Under the pieces are notes generated by a model that was given only the letters and a program-made list of their open reading frames with translations, made no database searches and had not been told where the DNA came from. Shown piece by piece: positions 7,186-9,626 of a stretch of 9,626 nucleotides of DNA; the stretch's first letter is position 1; the number at the start of each line of letters is the position of its first letter. The stretch spans positions 1-9,626 of the forward strand of contig CAYZDV010000075.1 of NCBI GenBank assembly GCA_964477275.1. Reading direction: 5' to 3'. This DNA is from CAYZDV01 sp964477275. Its GTDB lineage: Bacteria; Acidobacteriota; Aminicenantia; Aminicenantales; Aminicenantaceae. The position numbers were made by a program, and so were the translations under genes.

Positions 7186-7216
7186 CCTGAAAAAGGGGCC
7201 TGTCCCCTTTTTCAGG
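7186..7216. repeat. Perfect 13-bp inverted repeat between rplT and pheS (weak bidirectional terminator or REP-like)
   Basis: The arms 7186-7198 (CCTGAAAAAGGGG) and 7204-7216 (CCCCTTTTTCAGG) are perfect complements around a 5-base loop, CCTGT on the plus strand. The form A5-G4-loop-C4-T5 could act as a weak bidirectional intrinsic terminator, because the G4/C4 stem is followed by five T on either strand, but four GC pairs make a short stem. The rplT stop codon lies inside the right arm. The loop-plus-arm string CCTGTCCCC resembles CCTGTCGCC in the larger palindrome after pheT, which hints at a shared repeat family. Whether it ends transcription, attenuates pheST or is simply a dispersed repeat cannot be told from one copy. 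Confidence 0.75.
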
Positions 7217-7565
7217 AAGAAGCCTTGACCTTTTCCACCAGGTTGAGGAACGTCTGCGGCGAGTTCACGGCCAGGTCGGCCAGGACCTTGCGGTCGAGCT
7301 CGATGTCCAGCTTTTTCAGGCCGTTCATGAACACGCTGTAGGAGAGGCCGTTTAGCTCTGCGGCCGCCTTGATGCGGATAATCCACAGGCGCCTGAAGTC
7401 TCTCTTGCGGTTCCGTCTATCCCGGTAGGCATACTGGAGCGCTCTCTCCACGGCTTCTTTGGCCGTCCGGTAATTGCGGCTGCGGGCACCCCAGTAGCCT
7501 TTGGCCTGTTTCAAAATCTTGATTCTTCTCTCTTTTTTCCTTGGTCCTCTTTTCACTCTCGGCAT
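7212..7565 (-). CDS. rplT: Large-subunit ribosomal protein L20 (bL20)
   Basis: L20 binds 23S rRNA early in assembly of the large ribosomal subunit, and in several bacteria represses translation of its own operon. The 117-residue product matches the family length and signature throughout: MPRVKRG at the start, KGYWGARSRNYRTAKEAV (about 22-39), a basic RDRRNRKRDFRRLWI stretch (about 48-62), and LNGLSYSVFMNGLKK (about 71-85). AGGAG (7572-7576) lies 6 nt before the ATG. Only 17 bases separate it from rpmI. The C-terminal stop codon lies inside the inverted repeat at 7186-7216. No L20-binding leader pseudoknot can be assigned, because infC overlaps rpmI and leaves almost no untranslated space upstream. 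Confidence 0.98.
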   Translation of the reverse strand: MPRVKRGPRKKERRIKILKQAKGYWGARSRNYRTAKEAVERALQYAYRDRRNRKRDFRRLWIIRIKAAAELNGLSYSVFMNGLKKLDIELDRKVLADLAVNSPQTFLNLVEKVKASS

Positions 7566-7582
7566 CGCTGTCTCCTGTTTCC

Positions 7583-7783
7583 CTAAAAATCGTAGGGGAG
7601 CATCTTCTTGATGACGTCCCGGTCGGATTTCCGGACGAGGGCCTTCTTCCCCAGGTTTCTTTTTCTCCGGGAGGATTTCTTGGTCAGAAGATGGCTCTTG
7701 CAGGCTTTATGACGAGAGATCTTCTTCTTTGCCGTGACCTTGAACCTCTTTCTGGCTCCTTTGTGTGTTTTGAGTTTTGGCAT
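7583..7783 (-). CDS. rpmI: Large-subunit ribosomal protein L35 (bL35)
   Basis: L35 is a small basic protein of the large ribosomal subunit. The 66-residue product is the usual length, with the conserved MPKLKTHKGARKRF at the start, the KISRHKACKSHLLTKK segment in the middle (about 21-36) and a C-terminal VIKKMLPY ending. Over a third of residues are Lys or Arg. AGGAGG (7789-7794) lies 5 nt before the ATG. The start region is read in a second frame by the infC tail for 77 nt, so ribosomes finishing IF3 would pass over the L35 start site; this could couple or interfere with L35 initiation. rplT follows after 17 bases. Confidence 0.98.
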   Translation of the reverse strand: MPKLKTHKGARKRFKVTAKKKISRHKACKSHLLTKKSSRRKRNLGKKALVRKSDRDVIKKMLPYDF

Positions 7784-8336
7784 CTTTTCCTCCTGATTTT
7801 GCGGGGCTGATCAGAACCGAAGTTGCCCAGGACTGTCTGCGGACTTCTCCGTCCTGGACTCCGAGGTCCCTGGTGTTCTCGAAGACCCTCTCTATGATTC
7901 CGTCGGCCAGGTCCGGCCTCGCCTTCTCCCGTCCTCTGAGCATGATGGTGACCTTCACCTTGTTTCCCTCCCTGAGGAACCTCTGGACATGGCGGATCTT
8001 GAAGTTGAAGTCGTGGATGCTGATTTTCGGCCTGAACTTGATTTCCTTGATTTGAATCTGTTTCTGATGTTTTTTCGCCTCCTGCGCTTTTTTGTGCAGT
8101 TCATAGAGAAACTTCCCGTAATCCATGATGCGGCAGACCGGAGGACTGGCCTGCGGCGCAATCTCGACCAGGTCCAGACCCTTCTCTCCGGCGATGGATA
8201 ACGCCCTGTCGAGGGGCATGATGCCCAGCTGCTGTTTATCCTCGTCGACTATCCTGACTTCTCCTGCGTTTATCATCTCGTTGATCCTGTGGGGCGTTCT
8301 CCTGCCTCCCCCCCCGCCAAATGGATATCTTCGAAT
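7707..8336 (-). CDS. infC: Translation initiation factor IF-3, AUU start, extended C-terminus
   Basis: IF3 binds the 30S subunit, prevents premature 50S joining and rejects non-standard start codons. The best start is AUU at 8336: AGGAGG (8343-8348) precedes it by 6 nt, the frame is closed upstream by the thrS-side TAA, and no ATG, GTG or TTG lies between. The resulting N-terminus, RRYPFGGGGGRRTPHRINE, ends in the family's RINE motif, which the internal ATG at 8276 would cut off. Length is then 209 residues, against about 170-180 usually. The N-domain shows VRIVDEDKQQLGIM and GLDLVEIAP, then PPVCRIMDYGKF (71-76 for MDYGKF). The C-domain shows KFRPKISIHDF and MLRGREKARP (about 132-141). The last strand (VLISPAK, about 174-180) is recognisable, but the usual EGR motif before it is poorly conserved. 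About 25 further Lys/Gln-rich residues overlap rpmI. Confidence 0.93.
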   Translation of the reverse strand: MRRYPFGGGGGRRTPHRINEMINAGEVRIVDEDKQQLGIMPLDRALSIAGEKGLDLVEIAPQASPPVCRIMDYGKFLYELHKKAQEAKKHQKQIQIKEIKFRPKISIHDFNFKIRHVQRFLREGNKVKVTIMLRGREKARPDLADGIIERVFENTRDLGVQDGEVRRQSWATSVLISPAKSGGKDAKTQNTQRSQKEVQGHGKEEDLSS

Positions 8337-8348
8337 GTCTGACCTCCT
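8334..8348 (-). promoter_or_regulatory. infC translation start site: AGGAGG plus AUU codon
   Basis: AGGAGG occupies 8343-8348 and abuts the thrS stop codon TAA at 8349-8351. A 6-nt spacer leads to ATT at 8334-8336, in frame with IF3. In Escherichia coli and many other bacteria infC starts with AUU or another rare codon, and IF3 represses its own synthesis by disfavouring such starts. The same control is inferred here from the codon and spacing. Confidence 0.85.
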
Positions 8349-9626
8349 TTAAAGATTCGTGACCTGTGATTTATTCTGGTCTAACTCTCTGACTTTTTCA
8401 AGAAATTCCTCGACCGCCACTTCCCCCCTGTCGCCGGCGGTGTGCACCCTGAGGGAAGCTGTGCCCCGCTCGACCTCTTTGTCTCCGACGACGAGGATAA
8501 AGGGAATCTTGTGGACTTCGGCGTCCCGGACTTTGTAGCCGACTTTTTCCCGGCGCAGGTCGACCCGGGAACGCAGTCCCCTGTCCTTGAAGGACCTGTC
8601 CATGGACAGGGCATAACCGTTGTGCCGGTCAGCGACGGGAATGATGACCGCCTGAACCGGAGCCAGCCAGACCGGGAAATTCCCGTTGTAGTGCTCGATG
8701 AGGATGCCGAAGAACCGCTCCAGCGAGCCCAGAAGAGCCCGGTGAATCATGTAGGGCCGGTGCGGCCTGCCGTCTTCCCCCGCATAATGGAGGTCGAACC
8801 TCTCGGCCAGGTTGAAGTCGAGCTGGATGGTGGTGCACTGCCAGGAGCGCTTCAGGGCGTCCCTGACCTTGATATCGATCTTGGGCCCGTAGAAAACGCC
8901 CTCTCCCACATCGACCCTGAAATCGATGTTCGCACCGCGCAGGGCTTTCTCCAGGGCCAGCGTGGCTTTATCCCAGTCTTCGATTTTGCCCACATATTTC
9001 TCGGGGCGGGTGGAGAGGAAGACATCATACTCCTTGAACCCGAAGGTGTTCAGCAGCCGCAGGGCGAGGAAGATGACCCTTTTGATCTCCTCCTCGAGCT
9101 GGTCCCCGCGGCAGAAGATGTGGGCGTCATCCACGGTGAATCCCCTCACCCGCATAAGGCCGTGGAGCACGCCGCTGCGCTCGAAGCGGTAGACCGTGCC
9201 CAGCTCTGCCCAGCGCAGGGGAAGGTCGCGGTAGGAGCGCTGGCCGGAGTTGAAGACCATGATGTGAAAAGGACAGTTCATCGGCTTGAGCTCGTATTCA
9301 ACTCCCTCGCTCAGCAGGGGAGGATACATGGCTTCGTAGAACTCGGTGTGCCCGCTCCGGCGCCAGACATCGAGCTTTGCGATGTGGGGCGCATAGACGA
9401 AGTCGTAGCCATCCCTGACATGCTCTTCCCGCCAGTAGTCCTCGATGAGGCGGCGGATGGTGGAGCCGTGGGGATGCCAGAGAATCAACCCCGGCCCCAG
9501 GTCCTCATTGAAGCTGAAGAGGTCGAGTTCAGGGCCCAGGCGCCGGTGGTCTCTTTTCCTGGCCTCTTCGAGAAGCCGGAGGTGCTCTTCGAGGTCCTTC
9601 CGGGTGAAGAAAGAGGTGCCGTAGAT
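8349..9626 (-). CDS. thrS: Threonyl-tRNA synthetase (5' end outside the window)
   Basis: ThrRS charges tRNA-Thr with threonine in the cytoplasm. The frame is open from base 9626 to TAA at 8349, giving the last 425 residues of a protein usually about 640 long; the TGS and editing domains lie outside the window. The visible part begins with IYGTSFFTRKDLEEHLRLLE and KRDHRRLGPELDLFSF, the standard entry to the class II core. The zinc ligands of the family are present: Cys in KPMNCPFHI, His in DDAHIFC and His in YMIHRALLGS. Motif 2 (GTVYRFERSG) and motif 3 (GSLERFFGILIEHY) follow, then the C-terminal anticodon-binding domain (QAVIIPVADRHNGYA, GDKEVERGTASLR). A TTG at 9488 is internal, not a start. 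The gene is followed after 12 bases by infC, as in many bacteria, whose ribosome-binding site touches the thrS stop. Confidence 0.97.
   Translation of the reverse strand: MYGTSFFTRKDLEEHLRLLEEARKRDHRRLGPELDLFSFNEDLGPGLILWHPHGSTIRRLIEDYWREEHVRDGYDFVYAPHIAKLDVWRRSGHTEFYEAMYPPLLSEGVEYELKPMNCPFHIMVFNSGQRSYRDLPLRWAELGTVYRFERSGVLHGLMRVRGFTVDDAHIFCRGDQLEEEIKRVIFLALRLLNTFGFKEYDVFLSTRPEKYVGKIEDWDKATLALEKALRGANIDFRVDVGEGVFYGPKIDIKVRDALKRSWQCTTIQLDFNLAERFDLHYAGEDGRPHRPYMIHRALLGSLERFFGILIEHYNGNFPVWLAPVQAVIIPVADRHNGYALSMDRSFKDRGLRSRVDLRREKVGYKVRDAEVHKIPFILVVGDKEVERGTASLRVHTAGDRGEVAVEEFLEKVRELDQNKSQVTNL

Noticed and set aside
7784..7830. L20-responsive leader upstream of rpmI
   Set aside because: The region is inside the infC frame, is very short, and shows no pseudoknot pairing that I can support.
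1..9626. tRNA genes, CRISPR arrays, insertion sequences, phage or defence genes
   Set aside because: None was seen on either strand; nearly all of the window is occupied by recognised housekeeping genes.

Overview
This window is one compact housekeeping block. Every convincing gene lies on the minus strand, so transcription runs from the high-coordinate end to the low end. In that order the genes are thrS (5' end outside the window), infC, rpmI, rplT, pheS, pheT, a short ZapB-like coiled-coil gene, zapA, a 6S RNA gene, rny, ymdB and xseA (3' end outside the window). The DNA is GC-rich and most genes touch or overlap. The order thrS-infC-rpmI-rplT-pheST followed by zapA-6S-rny-ymdB-xseA points to a Gram-negative-type lineage such as Acidobacteriota (including Aminicenantes-like groups) or the former Deltaproteobacteria. 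That placement is an inference from synteny and protein style, not a firm identification.

The upstream half (about 4059-9626) is the translation module: threonyl-tRNA synthetase, initiation factor IF3, ribosomal proteins L35 and L20, and both phenylalanyl-tRNA synthetase subunits. infC is best read from an AUU start codon at 8336, six bases after a strong AGGAGG; that start implies the classical IF3 feedback on its own mRNA. The infC frame then runs 77 nt into rpmI. PheT is a short form that lacks the usual N-terminal EMAP/OB tRNA-binding domain.

The downstream half (about 1-3885) carries a division pair (ZapB-like coiled coil and ZapA), a 6S regulatory RNA, RNase Y, the YmdB-family metallophosphoesterase and the large subunit of exonuclease VII. 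The 6S RNA is supported by a terminal stem, a second stem, an open central bubble and a long apical arm, all readable in the sequence, and by its position directly after zapA. Two inverted repeats, one between rplT and pheS and a larger one between pheT and the ZapB-like gene, sit at the joints between modules and may be REP-like elements or weak terminators.

No phage, transposase, CRISPR, toxin-antitoxin or defence system is visible. The points worth a second look are non-canonical starts, gene overlaps, a domain loss, the 6S RNA and the intergenic palindromes, rather than a new system.
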